From positions 4,935,001-4,999,000 of the forward strand of contig JAGYVD010000004.1 in NCBI GenBank assembly GCA_021209875.1: a stretch of 64,000 bases of DNA. Reading direction: 5' to 3'. Under the pieces are notes generated by a model. It worked only from the letters and a program-made list of their open reading frames with translations. It made no database searches and was not told the origin of the DNA. Origin of the DNA: Rosellinia necatrix. Lineage: Eukaryota > Ascomycota > Sordariomycetes > Xylariales > Xylariaceae. A program made the position numbers and the translations under genes. Numbering within the stretch: position 1 is the stretch's first letter; each line of letters begins with the position of its first letter. Of the stretch, positions 1 to 13,412 are shown one piece after another.

Positions 1-39
1 TGTCGTGGACCTCCGTCGCCAGAGAACAGCACACACATC

Positions 40-1757
40 ATGATTCCAAGTAGAGGGCTCACAAGAAGCCCGGCCTCTACGCTGGGGTATTCCTTATGTA
101 GTCGGATCAAGGTACGATATGTCTGTCCCCAATTGCCCCCAACCCAATCGGCCATGGCGCATATGAACGAACGGCTCGGCTGATAGCGATGCCCGCACTC
201 TTTTCCAGCCCACGACGAGGACATCATCGACCAGACAATTCTCACAGGCGCAACCGCGGGCGCAATCGCAGCCACAACCACAACCACAACCACAAGCACA
301 ACCCCGGGCCCCCGTGCTGACGAGACGCGCTCTCGGCCGGACGGGTCTGCCCCAGTATGGCCAGATAGCATCCTGTCGGTCGGCCGTGGGATACGGTGCT
401 CCGATAGGGATTGCGTGTAGCGTCTTTGCCCAGCGTTCCGGCGCTGCCCGGCATCTCTCGCTTTGGCCGTTCCAATCGGCGCCGAAGCCGCCGCCGCCGC
501 CGCAGGCCGAAGCCGCCGACACAGTCGCCGAATCCGCAGCGACGCCGCCGCCCGTGGCCGAGACACCGGATTCGTCCCTCCACTACGAGTCTGCCGATCA
601 CGCCTCGCTTCCGCCTCTTCCTTCCAACGAGCCAGATCTGTCCGAACTCCCCGACAACATATTCGATTCCCTAACCCCCTTCGATATCCCGGAGCATATC
701 GGGTTCCTCAAAGCCATCGGCCTCGAATACGGTTGGGGCCCTACCTCCTGCTGCCAGTGGCTGCTGGAGCATATCCACGTCTACAGCGGCCTGCCCTGGT
801 GGGGATCGTTCGCCGTCATGGCCATTATCTTCCGCCTCGTTCTGTACTATCCCGCTCTGACTAGCTCCGTCCACCAGCTCAAGTTACAGACCCTTCAAAA
901 CTCGCCGGAATTCAAGAAGGCCAAGGCTGAGTTGAACGACGCCGCCTGGCGTAGCAAGGACCAGGCCGCCATGATGCGCGCCCGAGCCGAGATGAAGCGC
1001 TTGACAAAAGCGTCGGGCGCTTCTATGACCATGCCTTTCGTCGGTTTCGCTCTGCTTCCCTTTAGTTACGGCATGTTCCGCCTCACACGAGGCATGTGCG
1101 ATGTACCGGTTCCTAGTCTAGAGTATGGCGGTTTCGGCTGGGTCACCGACTTGACCCTCCACGATCCCTTTTACATCCTGCCGGCCATTTCAGTTATGCT
1201 CACCTATGTCTCGCTCAAGGTAAGCCCCTCGACCTCGGCCGGGACTCCGGCTTTCGTCTAGGCGTTTCTTCTCTAACGCGCTACACTAGCAAACGACCGC
1301 TGCCAGACCCGCAGCTGACGCGATGTCGGATGCCATGACGAAGGGCATGTTGTTCGTGATGCCACCTATCATGTTCCTATGTACGGCCTGGCTACCCTCC
1401 GCCTTACAGTGGTTCTTCCTCGTCATGGCCGGGGGGGCCGTCGTGCAATCAACCTCCACCCTCAACCCCGCGATTCGACGATGGGCCGGCATGCCCGCCC
1501 TTCCTCCCCGCCAACCGCTACTACTACCCGGCTCCATTGCCGGGGCCCACTACCAGAGCCCCTCCCCGCAGAACGTGCTGCGCGAGGGCCTGGCGGCCGC
1601 GTCCCAGAAGTTCAAGGACGCCGGCGGCAACACGGAGGAGAAGGCCCGGTGGAAGAAGGCGGAGAAGTTCGAGGCCGACCGCGCCGAGCAGGAGAAGCAG
1701 AAAGCCTACCGGCGCATGGAAGAGATCCGACGCCGCCGTGCCGATCAGCGCTCATGA
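40..1757 (+). CDS. OXA1: Mitochondrial inner-membrane insertase OXA1 (YidC/Oxa1/Alb3 family), 3 exons
   Basis: Inserts mitochondrially and nuclear-encoded proteins into the inner membrane from the matrix side. Exons 40-111, 209-1219 and 1290-1757 give 516 residues. The ATG at 40 opens a 24-residue Arg/Ser-rich presequence (MIPSRGLTRSPAS...). Intron 1 (97 bases) ends CTTTTCCAG after a CTGAT branch; intron 2 is 70 bases with a GTAAGC donor. Residues about 30-75 carry a Gln/Pro-rich stretch from a CAACCA simple repeat. The conserved core starts near residue 194 (GLEYGWGPTSCCQWLLEHI). Membrane segments lie near 216-240, 297-318, 345-361 and 381-412, followed by a Lys/Arg-rich coiled tail that in this family binds mitoribosomes. 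Family assignment is firm. The start is inferred from splicing and a presequence-like peptide. Converges on URC4. Confidence 0.93.
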
Positions 1758-1919
1758 ACAAAAGGCACGCGCGCACGTACGCAGGCACGCAACAACCCCG
1801 TGTGTGTCATGATCTCTCTCCTATAACCCACCCGGCTGTACAATAAACAAACAAACTGGCAAACGCTACTTATGATAGATAGGCTTTCACCTGGCAACGA
1901 AGAGCCCCCGCGATTTGCC

Positions 1920-1924
<5 letters not shown>

Positions 1925-1957
<33 letters not shown>
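1925..1957. repeat. (TA)n microsatellite
   Basis: An uninterrupted TA dinucleotide run of about 33 bases lies 170 bases past the OXA1 stop. Confidence 0.95.
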
Positions 1958-1960
<3 letters not shown>

Positions 1961-2418
1961 GATGCCCTGTAAAATCATAATGAGTCCTGGGGCGCAGCCT
2001 GTCGGTCGGGTTCGTCTTTGTTTGTTCGTCTTCTCGAGAATTCGGGATGCATATGTACATACGCACATACGTGCATACATACATGCATGGGTGGGTAGGC
2101 GAGAGGTAGAAGAAGAGAAACAAAAAGAAGAACAACAGGGAAAAAAAGACAGATCCTATTGACTTCAGTCGTTCCGTACCTCACCTCAACCAAACCTATG
2201 ATCGCGGTCATGGTCGCAGTCGAGGTTATTGGATATAGGTAAACCCCCCTGGGGACTGGGTTGTTAAAGTAAGTGTACGATAAAAGGTATTACAGCAAAT
2301 AGACTTGGTCGTACGGTTGTAGATTTCGTATCCTACTTAAATACTACGCCGAGGAAGGGGACGGATGGATGGCAGGTTCTCCCTCATTCTTCCAAACAAT
2401 CCAAAACCTCACCGAACC

Positions 2419-2456
2419 AGTCAGTCAGTCAGTCAATCAATCAGTCAGTCAATCAA
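2419..2456. repeat. (CAGT)n/(CAAT)n tetranucleotide repeat
   Basis: CAGT and CAAT units alternate over about 38 bases. Confidence 0.9.
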
Positions 2457-2912
2457 GCATACACAAAATACAAGGGGCAAAATTGAGATTCATCAATCCA
2501 TTCATTATGCGGACATGCATTAATATCGAATAAGCAAAGTAACCAAAGACTGCTAGTAACTAGTACTCCGACTCCGACAAGCTAGCTAGGTATAAGGAAT
2601 CCCCATTGGAATCCAGTCCAAGGCCATATATTTCTCTTTCCATCCTCACCTGCCTGTCTTTATATTTCTTTAGTGGCTCTCAGCCATTCCCTATCCAATC
2701 GCGACAGATTTTTTTTAGTCTTAGTCTTCTCATGTTTCGTAGTTTCAGCTAGCTTTCCCTTAGCTGCTCGTTTAGGGACTACGAGGCTATGATCTCATCT
2801 ATCGAAAGGGTGTATAATCCTCACACTCGCCCCTTGTCTCTTTTCTCTGGTCCTCCCATGGTAAGGGATGATAAAGATATCAACCTCCCGAGAGATGCCG
2901 TTTATTTGACCC

Positions 2913-5398
2913 CTAGAAGACAGTGCCGTCCGAATCGATGAGGATGGGAGGCTCTTTCGTATTTGGGCGGCTAACTTCGGCAATTTCTCGACCACCCTAG
3001 TGATTGCTGTTAGCAGACATTCCCTATTCAAGACCTTACTTCTAGGATCCCCATCCGCGACATCGAAGGAGATCAAAGAAACGCGAAATGCGCATAAACT
3101 CACCTTCCAGCTTCCAGCCTCCAATAGCTGCGCCAGTGTGAGCTCGCCCCCATTCAAGTCATCCCTCAATGCCACGTTCACGTCGACACAGAGCTTGTCG
3201 AGAAACCCGACGGTGACACCGCGCCACTCCACGATCACGTCGTCGCCGGGCACAAACATGGGTGCGACCTCGATGCCCTTAGTGCCCACACGGTCGCAAT
3301 ACTCTCTGTAATTATGTAGCCCACGCTCCATATCCGGCGCCTTGAGCGTGAGAACGCCAAGGTCAACGAACAGGCCGCCGTTCCGGTACTCAGGCAGGCC
3401 GGTCAAGAGCTCGGTGCCGGCGAACTGGATGCGGAGGATGCTCTGCATGGGCTGCATGAGCGAGTAGGTGAGCCACTGCGTGAGCTTGTGGAAGGGGAGA
3501 ATTGACTCCCATGGCTCGGTCGCGGAGCTCGACTGTTGCGGGAAGGGGGAGAAGGTCGGTGAACCCGTGGGCGAGCGTGGCTGCGCCTGGGGCATCGTAG
3601 AGCAGCGCCAGGCATCGCCGAGCGAGACGCCATTCATAGCGGTGCGCGAGGTGGGCCAGATCGGCGCGAGGCCGGACATCAAGACGTTCCATAGCACAGG
3701 GAGGACAACGACGGGGCTCGAGGAGGCTTGTGTTGTCGGGTGGGCGAGGAGATAATCTACAAACCATAGCTCGCTAGTTAGTAACCCAACTCTGAATTCC
3801 GCACCCGCAGTGCATCAGGAAGTAAAAAATAGATAAAAGATATTGGGAGCATCGCGACACACCTATCATATTTCCCGGCCGTCCTGTGTCACCGAAGAAG
3901 TCTCTCTTCTCTGCCAACGCCTCGCCGAGATTCATCAATAGTTGTGCACGCCCTTCCAATCCCGCCACTTCGTTCCCGGGGCGTGACTGCAGTCCCTTGG
4001 CTAATTGCTCAACCGTCAATCTTCGCAGCCCGTCTCTGTCGACCTGGTACTTATTGCTCGGATTTCCCGAGAATATGCCCTATCGCGACGGATAGTCAGC
4101 ATGGTACCTCTTAGTACGCCGCCGGGGTATGTCCCTTCTCTCCGCGCACCGTTATTCATCTCATTTGTCGCCACTCGTGGCATACATGACTCTGGGTTGG
4201 AATGGTAGGACAGAGAAAGCGACCTACCGCTTTAAACATCTCCAAGCTCGCAATGGCCAAGCCTTCTGAGCGGCGGTATACCTTGCCGCTATCAGCACTC
4301 TTAAAGCTCCACGACGTGCCAGCGCCTGCGTCGAGCAGAACGCTGACGAGAAACAGGTCAATCAGGCGGCGGCACTTTTCCGTATTATCGACGGCATCAT
4401 CAGGCCACGTGGATAGCAGGTGAGCGATGCGGTCGCGGCCGCCCACACCAAAGTGCTGGTAACGCCCGTGGCCGGGGATCGAATGGAACGGTGCATCGTA
4501 GTCGCGCTGTTTGATTGGGACAAAGGTATTAGTTTATTATTATCAACTTGGTTGATTGTATATCGATAATTCGGTTTCCGGCCGTGGTACACCAGGTGGA
4601 TGCTTATAGGGTAGAATAAGACGCTTGTTCTCCTATCAAAGGGGAAATCGAGGGGCATAGGAGGGGTTACGCCAAGACGATGGGTATTGCGTGGGGTTGT
4701 GAGAATGAGGGGTTTGCTTGCTCTCCAGGGTGCCAACTGGGTAGGGGATGGAGAGGATGAATGAATGGATGGATTAGAACATGTATGTATGCATGGACTT
4801 TTTCATGCGCTGCTGCAGTTGCTATAGTATCTAAGGTATATCTATATATAGTGTAGGGAGGCATCGACATATGCGTCAGGGAATAGGAGGAAGGTCAAGA
4901 CAACTTTGGCTGAGCCGAGACAGCGCAATGCCGTCAACGCACGAGAACGCAATGCAAGAGTGAGTATAAAACAGTATGGACGGTATGACGTACCTTGATG
5001 ATGCGGCAGACGAAATTCACAACGTCGGGGAACTTGTCGAGGTCGACATCGAAGTGGTTGAGTTGGTTGAGCAACGCCTTCTCAGTGACGACCTTGCACC
5101 TCTCGCGCACAGCACCCAAACTCCTTAGGTAGCCCACAGCGTCCAGGGACGGATCTGGGGGCTTGGGAAGGTTGACCTTAGGCATGTGTGGCGTCATTGG
5201 TGTGAGGGGGCTCTGGAGGCCGCCGAGACTGGAGGCGGAAGTGCGGCTGTTGTTGTGGAAGCTGAGTGTGTTGGAACGGACGCTCTTGTTATTGTTGCTC
5301 CTGGTGATGCTGATGTTGTGGGAGTTGTCCGAGTCGAAGCTAGCGGAGTCTTTGGTGAGAGGCCTCGGTGTTTTGGGTTTCCGGGAAAATAGACCCAT
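2913..5398 (-). CDS. URC4: DUF1688 protein, uracil catabolism protein URC4, 5 exons
   Basis: URC4/DUF1688 proteins are required for the URC uracil-degradation route of yeasts and other fungi; the exact reaction is not settled. Exons from the 5' end are 5398-4994, 4506-4228, 4079-3863, 3756-3104 and 2996-2913, giving 545 residues. Family signatures seen are YLRSLGAVRERC, the junction peptide IIK/RDYDAPFHSIPGHGRY, SLEMFKAG, GLRRLTVEQL, RPGNMIDYLLAHPTT, FHKLTQWLTYSLMQP, ELLTGLPEYRNGGLFVD and the C-terminal end DSDGTVF. The first about 60 residues are Ser/Asn-rich, of low complexity. Every splice keeps phase and restores a family peptide. Intron 1 is unusually long at 487 bases; the others are 106-148 bases. 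Acidic and His-rich conserved positions are intact, so the gene looks functional. Confidence 0.92.
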
Positions 5399-6311
5399 CT
5401 TTCCTGCTCTCCGCTCCGGGTGCCGTCGGTTGGGTGGTTCTTTGGGTATGGCTCAATTTCTATTATTACTTGATTATTATTATATTTTGGGCTCCTCTCG
5501 GCGCTGGAACGGCTGGGTTGCTCGCTGCGCTCCTGGCTGCGTTGGCCGCGTCCGACCGGTCAACTCCGACAAACGGGCCGACCAAAGGAAGCAAGCGAGA
5601 GACGAGATAGGGCAAGTCAAGACAGCACAGGACAGGACGGGTTAGCCTAGGGGCGGAGGGGAAAGCACGGCGGGTTGGTCTTGATCGATTGAAGGGATCC
5701 GTTTCGTCCACGTAACAGGACCAGGTACGCACAGAGCCGCGGCGGTCCTATCGGTGGTCGTCCTCGGTCTCGTCGCTTGCTGGGCCGCTGCTGTCTGCCT
5801 GTCTGCCTATCCTTCGCTCTGCAAACAAGCAGTGTGTGGGAATAACTATCAAATACCGGACGGTGCCGAGCCAGAGGAGACTGAACAAGGAACAAAGAGG
5901 AGAAAGGGCCTCCGACAGAAGTATAACCTCTTTTTCTTCCGATGCTCTAGCCCTTTCTTCCTTTTTTGGCCCTGCTTCTCTTCGTCGAGGCGCACGTGTC
6001 GGTGTACAAAAGCAACTAACCAAGGAATCGCAGCGGGTAGGAAGAGATGCTAGCCGTAGTGCTGATTCAAGCACGTAGGGTAGGCCCGTGTCGATTCGAC
6101 GCCCAGTCCCACTAGGGTCATTTATACTTATACGCCCGCCACCCCAGTCGTTAGGTAGCCGAATACCTAGGTAGGTAGTGTATGTACTGGTAGGTAGCCA
6201 AGATTGCTAGGGAGGTACTGTAGTTAATGGTAGAGGGGCGGGTAGAAGGGGAGTGTGGGCAGCCAGATCAGGTCGGGTAGGTGGTTATGTCGTGTAGGTT
6301 GTTGGTATTTC

Positions 6312-6405
6312 CTTGGTTGGTTCTTTGGTCGGTTCTTTAGTTGGTTCTTTGGTTGATTGGCTAGTTGGCTGGCTGGCTGGTTGGTTGGTTGGTTGGTTGA
6401 TTGGC
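6312..6405. repeat. (TTGG)n/(TGGC)n imperfect microsatellite
   Basis: About 95 bases of TTGGTTGG units mixed with TTCTTTGG and GGCTGGCT units. Confidence 0.85.
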
Positions 6406-6889
6406 AGGTATCGTATCTTGAAGACGGCGATTGGATCGGTCGAGGCTTTCTTCTTTTAATTCCCTCTTGAATTGTTCCCCGACAATGATGAAATTGCTGC
6501 AGCACAGAGGAACGAGGAGTGCGTCCCCCTTTTTCAGAAATCGGGAGGAAATTTCGACAGTCAGCCAGACAAACAAAGTAGGAGAGATGAACCAGGGTTA
6601 CGAGAGGCATGGGCAGAAGTCAGTATGGATATATGCATGCACGTCTGTATGTCAGGGCGACGGATGGCGACTACTCTCGAGCGAGAATGCAGTGTGACGG
6701 TGGAGTCCCTTTCAGGGCTACTTTCAAAGCTACTTTGGCGGGGTTCCAGATTCCAGACTCTCGGGCTAAAAAGTCCCCTACCGAAATCATACTGTACTGT
6801 GCATACAAGGTACAGCAATGTAGGATAGTGAGTGGCTATAACAACTACCTCTAGGCAGGTAGTTCTGGGTATCAACGATACTTGAGGTA

Positions 6890-7170
6890 TGTACATAATT
6901 GAACAAAGTAGTAGTAGGTAGTGTAGTAGTGGGGTGGGCAAGCTTGGAGAGATAGGTAGGTATTTATCATCACTAACGGAATTGGTAAATACCTGCACTA
7001 GCCAAGTACCTACTTAGGTTAGGTGTCATCAATTGAGCAATTCAGTTTACCCGTGCTATAGATACCGTGCCAATTTGCCTTAGGTAGGTAGGTAGTGTAG
7101 TGTAGCTCTCACTGACCAAGGACAGCGCACACTACCTCAGTAGGTAGGTACACTACTAACTACCTAATAG
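6890..7170. repeat. Cluster of TAGGTAGG / CTACCTA tetranucleotide repeats
   Basis: Repeated GGTAGGTAG and its complement, mixed with TGTAGTGTAG and CACTACTAACTACC. The same motif recurs near 10340-10590, 38610-38700, 43920-44030 and 46770-47010. Confidence 0.75.
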
Positions 7171-10100
7171 CTACACCAAGTCATAAGCTACTGGCACCAA
7201 TTACTGTAAAATACGTAAAGTAGTGCCTACTGTTTGATATCTTGTAGGTATCGTCTGAATCCTAGATTTTGTTCCTGTCCCTCGAAGGATGCTATTGCAG
7301 ACATATCCCGAAGTAAGATCAGGGGCATCATTAGCTTGGTATAAGCAGATTTGGGGGGGGGGCATAACTCTGTGAGGTCAAAGGCAGCACAGAGCAGGAA
7401 CTTTGCAGGGCAGTTGGAGGCGGCACAGCCGCCATCACAGTCAGTCACAGCGTAAGATTGCGTTCCCTTCGATCTTGGCCCAGTCCCTTATCACTGCTGC
7501 TCATTACAAGTGGTGCTTCAGTACATATGTCACTTCTGACTTGTAGTGTATGATGGGTGGTATGGCATAACTCTATCAAGTGCGCATGCATGTCATCCCA
7601 GCCTTGGCCTTCCGCCTGGACGGTATCCTGGACAAGCCATCTATCTATCCCTCGCCTCTGCCCTCGCGTATGGAGTGCACGCTACCTACAGAGCGGATGG
7701 AGGGTGCGGAGCGCATGGAACGTAGTTATAACTAGAGGGAGTTTGGGGGTGTTGCCAACACCAATGCCAATGTATACATACCCCTGGTCGGTGCCGAATA
7801 ACCAGCTGCCTAGGTGGGTATCGGGATGCGGACTCAAGCCTCAATAGATCTCACCTAGTGTATGCGGAGTGCGTGGGTGAGCCCTTTCAAGGCCAGGTCC
7901 CTGTCCTGCAACGTGCGCAACCCTGACTTAGTGTAGTGTACCTAACTGGATAGATAGCACAGTCAGTCTCCTGGTACATACCTACAGTACCTGTTCATGC
8001 GTTGCCTCTTTGTACCAGCATACTAACTACAGTACACTACTGATTAACAACTATCCGAATGTGTAGCTACCTCCACCTACCTAGAAATGTATGTATGCCA
8101 ACGCGATTCAAAGGTGACAAAGCTTGGGCCCCAAGCCACCAAACGTGGCAAATAGACTAGTAGAGTGACATCTACACTATCAACTATCCAGCTTCCTTGT
8201 GCCCTCCTTGCCTCTGGCAATGTAAGGCGCAAGACCACCAACCAACCCCTTCCCAAGGGGCAAAAAAAAAAAAACAAGAAAATATTTTTAACCGTTCAGC
8301 CCCGAAGTACCAAGGCAGTAATGTAACCATGCAGCAACCAACAAAATATTGTGTTGCAATTCCGCATACCGAGAGTTATATGCTCGCTACGCCAATAATT
8401 ACTTAGTCATACGGACCAATCTGACTTGCGCCGGAGATCGACCCGGCTGGTAGACTATGGCTGATAGTGCCTGGTAGGGAGGTAGCGTCACCCGAATCGA
8501 TATCAAAGACCATCCCATAACACGGGGGCGTGGATACCAAGTACACATCGTGTTTTTCTGATACCTGATTGGGCTCTGCTCTTTCAGCTCGCCTAGGCCA
8601 CACGGGGGTGGCTTGTTCGAACTGGAACATTCCGGACCTCGTTTACACCTAGCTGCTCATTCAATAACTACTTCGTACTATGTAAAACAAGTGTCGGTTT
8701 GATGCGGCACGAAACATACAATCGGCCTTAGTTCTGCCATCCTGTCGTGGGGAGGGCAGTTGGCAGCTTGGCCCTTTCAGCCACGAATAAGAAAAAGAAG
8801 AGATCGATCGCCAGGTACTGGGAGCTTCCGCCGGGATGATCCTAGGGAGGCGGGAGACTAATTGCCTGGTGCGCGCGACTTTAGTTAATTGCATATGTAC
8901 ACTACACTACCAAGGCTAGTTAGGTAGGTTAGTGTATTTGTACAGTAGATGTTGTGTTTTACTGTACTGAAGGGTAACTACACGGATCGGGGTTAGCGTG
9001 AATAATCAATGACCGCCTCCGAATCGCCTGTGTTCGATCCCTTCTCATCCATCCGTCATCGATCAGGTGACTAGAAACAAATTCGACGAAGTTACGAAGC
9101 TATAAATCAGATGGCAACAGCTTTGTCGTGTCTTAGAATATGTAATGAAACGGCAGACGCCCTTGGCCTCTAGGCGACTGAGGCCGGCCAGATAACTATG
9201 GCCTATAGAAACGTCCCAGGTAATTAGCTACCATATCTGGAGGCGACCTTAAATTTCCCGATGAACGGAGGCACTTCAGTAGCTGGGTACTGAAGTAACT
9301 AGCCCGCAAAGAATCAAAGAATCGGCGATGTTCAAACACACATGCCTATCATAATGTTTCGAATTCTCACTGGCAGTTGTCTATTATCAGGTTATATCCC
9401 AGTTCCCATTTCCAGGTCTCTTCTCTTGACCCATGTCTAATGGATTTAACATGAGCAATGACCATATCATCATCCCTAACCATTTACCTCATTAGTGTAC
9501 TGCCCCCCATAACGGATCTGTTCAGCATCCAATTCATTAAAACCGTACTGGCATAATTACTTTCTCGGGCGCTTTGACTTTCGCTTGTCTGTACCACAAG
9601 CCCGGCCGTCTAGAAGAGCATTGCCTAGTGTATACAACTTACCAGTGACAGCCAGCTCAGCTTCTTAGAAAATCCTATAGACCTACGGCTTACTCCTGTC
9701 AAGGTCATATGTCGCGAAAGTGGGTCGGCATCTCAACCGATTAGAGCCTCAGCTGAATTCTTTGCATATAGAGGTTAAGCTTATAACTTGTTAGCTTATC
9801 TCGTATGTATGTGCGTATCTCCCAATACCATCTTTAGGGCTGCTGAATTGGCGCATCCTACGAACGAGACCATCCGGAACCTACCTCCTTCACCAGGAAC
9901 CATCCAGCAAAGCATATGGCCCTTGTCAGGGATCGCGAGCTTGCGTGGGGGCTCATTTGTCCTCCTAGATAGTGAATCTAGGGATCTCATTTATCGTCCA
10001 TTCATGGTGCGAATGCCGGGAAGAGGGAAGAAGTGATCGCGCCATTATCGACTACATGCAATATAGTTCTCCGCATAGCTCAACCAGTTATTCAGATCAA

Positions 10101-11368
10101 CAGCGGCTGCGCTAGGACACCCCTGGCAGCACCGATAGTGGTGATTATACAGATAACCAATGGATTCATGTCGTAGCCACTATGGAATCATGATCATGTT
10201 GCATTGCGGTGTAACTTGCATCTCCATGGGCATGGCGTTGACGCCAGTTAGGCGCTGATTTGCTCCCTATACGCCGTTGGTGTATTACTGGCGCTTTACT
10301 GGTGGGCTAATATAGTCAGACCCTTGACCTGGGACCACGCGGTTCTGACGCACTGTACCTGGAGTGTAGGTACTGTACTCTAGGTACTTGAAGGGACTCT
10401 TTACCCCATGGCTACTTAACCTACCTGATAGGTAGGGTCCAGGATTTCAGCAAATACCTTTGCCCTGTGGCGTCGGGACCTAGGGTAGTTTACTGGTTAG
10501 GTAACTACTACCAAGGTATAAAGTTAGTACCTACCTACATAGGTAGGTACTGGTTGTACCCAGGTACAGTACGCTAGTGAACAGCTCCTCACTTTACACT
10601 ACAGCACAACCATTCATTTCACCCATTCATCGTGAGGCACACGAGAAATAGCTGGCGCCCTGCCACCCAAACGAAAGCTGGAGACCGATTTATTTATTGA
10701 TGTTGTAAATGACGACTACCGTAGCCGAGCGGCCTATCAAAATTGGTTAATATTCAGACCCAAATATCATACGATTTTAGTGACGAATCACGGCATCAAG
10801 AGCGTGTAACGGCGTAACAGGCCCCATCCGTCAATAATTGCCCTAGCGTCACCTGCCTACCTACTGTAATGATACTACACGTATATAATGAGATCCCTGG
10901 TGCCTGGTAGGTATGCCCCTTAGGTACGAATAGATAATTAATAGAACATAATAGGCATGTATTTACATGCTAAGGTAGCGTAATGTTGGAGGTAATAGTG
11001 GTGCAGACTAACCGACATAGTACACTACTTACTATACGTACGGTAGTGGGTAGTTACCGAACAGGAAAAGGCTAGTTTCGGCTGGTGGGCGGTCGGGTCG
11101 CCTATAACTGCTGTTAGTGTAGATTGCCCCAGCGTATCGGCCGTTAGCGAGAGCATGGTCCGATTATAAGGCGGAAGACGCTCCCTAGTCTGAAGACAGA
11201 GATTTGGGTCGCCGTCCGTGCCGGTTGCACAATACGACACTGTAGATGACCTAATAACGGGTGGGAGGGAGAGGAGAGGTACATTAGGAACACACGCTTT
11301 CAACATCCAACGGACAAAGTCCCATCTTCCTCATTTTGAGATAAACCCGCAAACAAGGCAAAACAAAC

Positions 11369-11405
11369 AAAAAAAAAAAAAAAAAAAGACAAGACAAGAC
11401 AAGAC
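11369..11405. repeat. Poly-A run followed by (AAGAC)n
   Basis: About 19 A residues are followed directly by four AAGAC units and AAAAA. Confidence 0.9.
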
Positions 11406-13412
11406 AAAAAATGTACCGGCAAGTTCCAGCTCTCGGCGATCATTTCTCGCCCGCGGGTCACCGGGAACTTTGTGATACCCGAACGAAGATGTGACACGCT
11501 CATGCTCCCTTCCGGCTTCTGCTTCGCCGTCCCAGCTTAAGTACCCATCATGCCGTCTACAGCTCCTTTCAACCCGTTCGGTGACACAAAGTTCTAACAC
11601 GGGGCTGGGATACGGCGGGACGAAGGCGACGAAGGCGACGAAGGCAAGCTGGCGTTGACGTAAAGATGCTTGACCCGGAAGACTCGGGAGACTCGGGATA
11701 TACATTGTGTCTCGTCGGAAACAGTGTGTGGGAGATTGACTACCTCAAGCTATCAAATTAGAGGCTTGAGCGGGAGATGCCTTACATATATCGAGTCGTA
11801 CGCGTTATCGGAGTTTATACTGCGAAAGGAACCACGCCGTCTCGAGCCACGCTAGATGCGAAACATCATAATTTTATAAGCCAGATTTGGTCATGTGCTC
11901 GGTGCGCGCTGGCTGGTGGCCTTGACACTGGTATCGCGTCATAGCTTATTTGAGAGGGACCTGTATTATATGTAATCAATAGAATGTAGAGAATGCCAGA
12001 TACGTTACACATCGGCGGCTATTGTCCAGATCGAAGAGGTGATTCGCCATCCGTCCGACTATCAACAATTTGTATCTCAAGGGCCCTTAAACCGAACATT
12101 GGGCGCCGTGCTACCTCCTTGGTGCTTGTGGTCCTTGACGCTTTTCCCGATAACATCTACGCCCAACATTGTTACTCTTTCCGTCATCCCAGCTAGACGA
12201 GACGACACCAAGGCCATAATATAGTTTCTACCCCGGTTCGGGCAAAGTACTCCTCGCTGGAGTGTGTATATTCGGGGCCCAATTTCATCTGTCACCCCTT
12301 GTAATGCTTCTTACCGCCTAAAGTAACATACGCCATGCTCCCGCCATGCTCCCGCCATGCTTGGATAAGTGGCTGCGACCAAGTTTGGCCGCTGGCTTCG
12401 TCATTGACACTAAAAGGGAGTGACTAGGCACCTACACATTCTGAATACATCTTAGATTTACTACTTTGATATCATTCCGTTCACCGAGCAGTTGTGGGCG
12501 TATTGAATCCTCAGGGTGTAACTAAAATCAACACCATATACGTGAAGGGCATGACTCCAACGTCGAAGAAACTCCCCCAATGAAAAGGGGGGCCGGTGAG
12601 GAATATTGGAAAGGCAACGTTGCATGCCCGGTGACCATATAGGCGAATATAAGCCAGGTCGGACTCGGCCAAACCCATCCCAAAATATACCGACAGCGGT
12701 TTTAACATGAAGACGGTGGTAGAAGTACAAAAATACCGATAGTGAACTTCTTGGAATCAACAGGGTTATCGCAAAGAAAATTCGATTGAATAAGAATAAA
12801 ATATAAGCGCCTCTTCCCATACATCAAAATTTCGTTCTATTCACCGGGCACATACTTGGGGTTGTTATCAATATGGAATATAGTTGCAGAATTATGGATA
12901 TTAGGAATTCTACAGATTAGCATGCGGCAAACCTAAGACTAGACTACAAGGATGAATGTAGCAAACAGTAAAAAAAAAACTGTTGTCAATCATTAGGGAT
13001 ACCCTAACTCACCGCTTTGATCACACCAAACAATAGTAGTTTTGTATAAAAACTTGCAAACATAGGTTTTAGTTATTGGCAAAATATGATGAATAAACGC
13101 CTGTGATCCCATAGACCGCAACTTTTCCTAGCGATGGGCCTTATGAACCTCTCTCCAACGAAGCTCTGTCATCTTCTCAAGACATAGACTAGGTTTACCT
13201 GAGGAACGATGTTTCCTAACTGTAGACCACACTGCATCTACCACGCTTGGTAGAGATAAAAACAAACAAAAAGCACGACGCATTGCCCCTGCGGCGCTTG
13301 CTGACCCTTGGCCATCCTGTATAACAACTTCCCAAGTAGACACACTGGTAGGGGTGCTATTCACATGGGTCGCTACCCGACGTCTCCAATCCTGACCCCT
13401 GACATGATTCCA

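Larger units (their letters stand above)
1758..2912. other. Intergenic region between convergent OXA1 and URC4
   Basis: Holds the 3' ends of two convergent genes, a TA dinucleotide repeat and a CAGT/CAAT tetranucleotide repeat. No coding sequence is seen; the small reading frames here are biased repeats. Confidence 0.7.
5399..13412. other. 8-kb gene-poor region upstream of URC4
   Basis: I see no convincing gene on either strand. Reading frames are short, lack family motifs and cannot be joined by good splice sites. The DNA carries many TAGGTAGG/CCTACCTA tracts (about 6150-7200, 7900-8100, 8890-8950, 10340-10590, 10850-11050), a TTGG repeat and a poly-A/AAGAC tract. The URC4 promoter lies just above 5398. 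Non-coding RNAs cannot be excluded. Confidence 0.55.

Noticed and set aside
314..1261. OXA1 starting at a GTG at position 314
   Set aside because: Fungal nuclear genes use ATG; the ATG at 40 with a 97-base intron gives a proper presequence in phase.
1920..2135. Reading frame over the TA repeat
   Set aside because: Repeat-derived poly Ile/Tyr; not a gene.
10060..10130. Possible tRNA (GCATAGCTCAACC)
   Set aside because: No B-box or acceptor stem pairing could be found.
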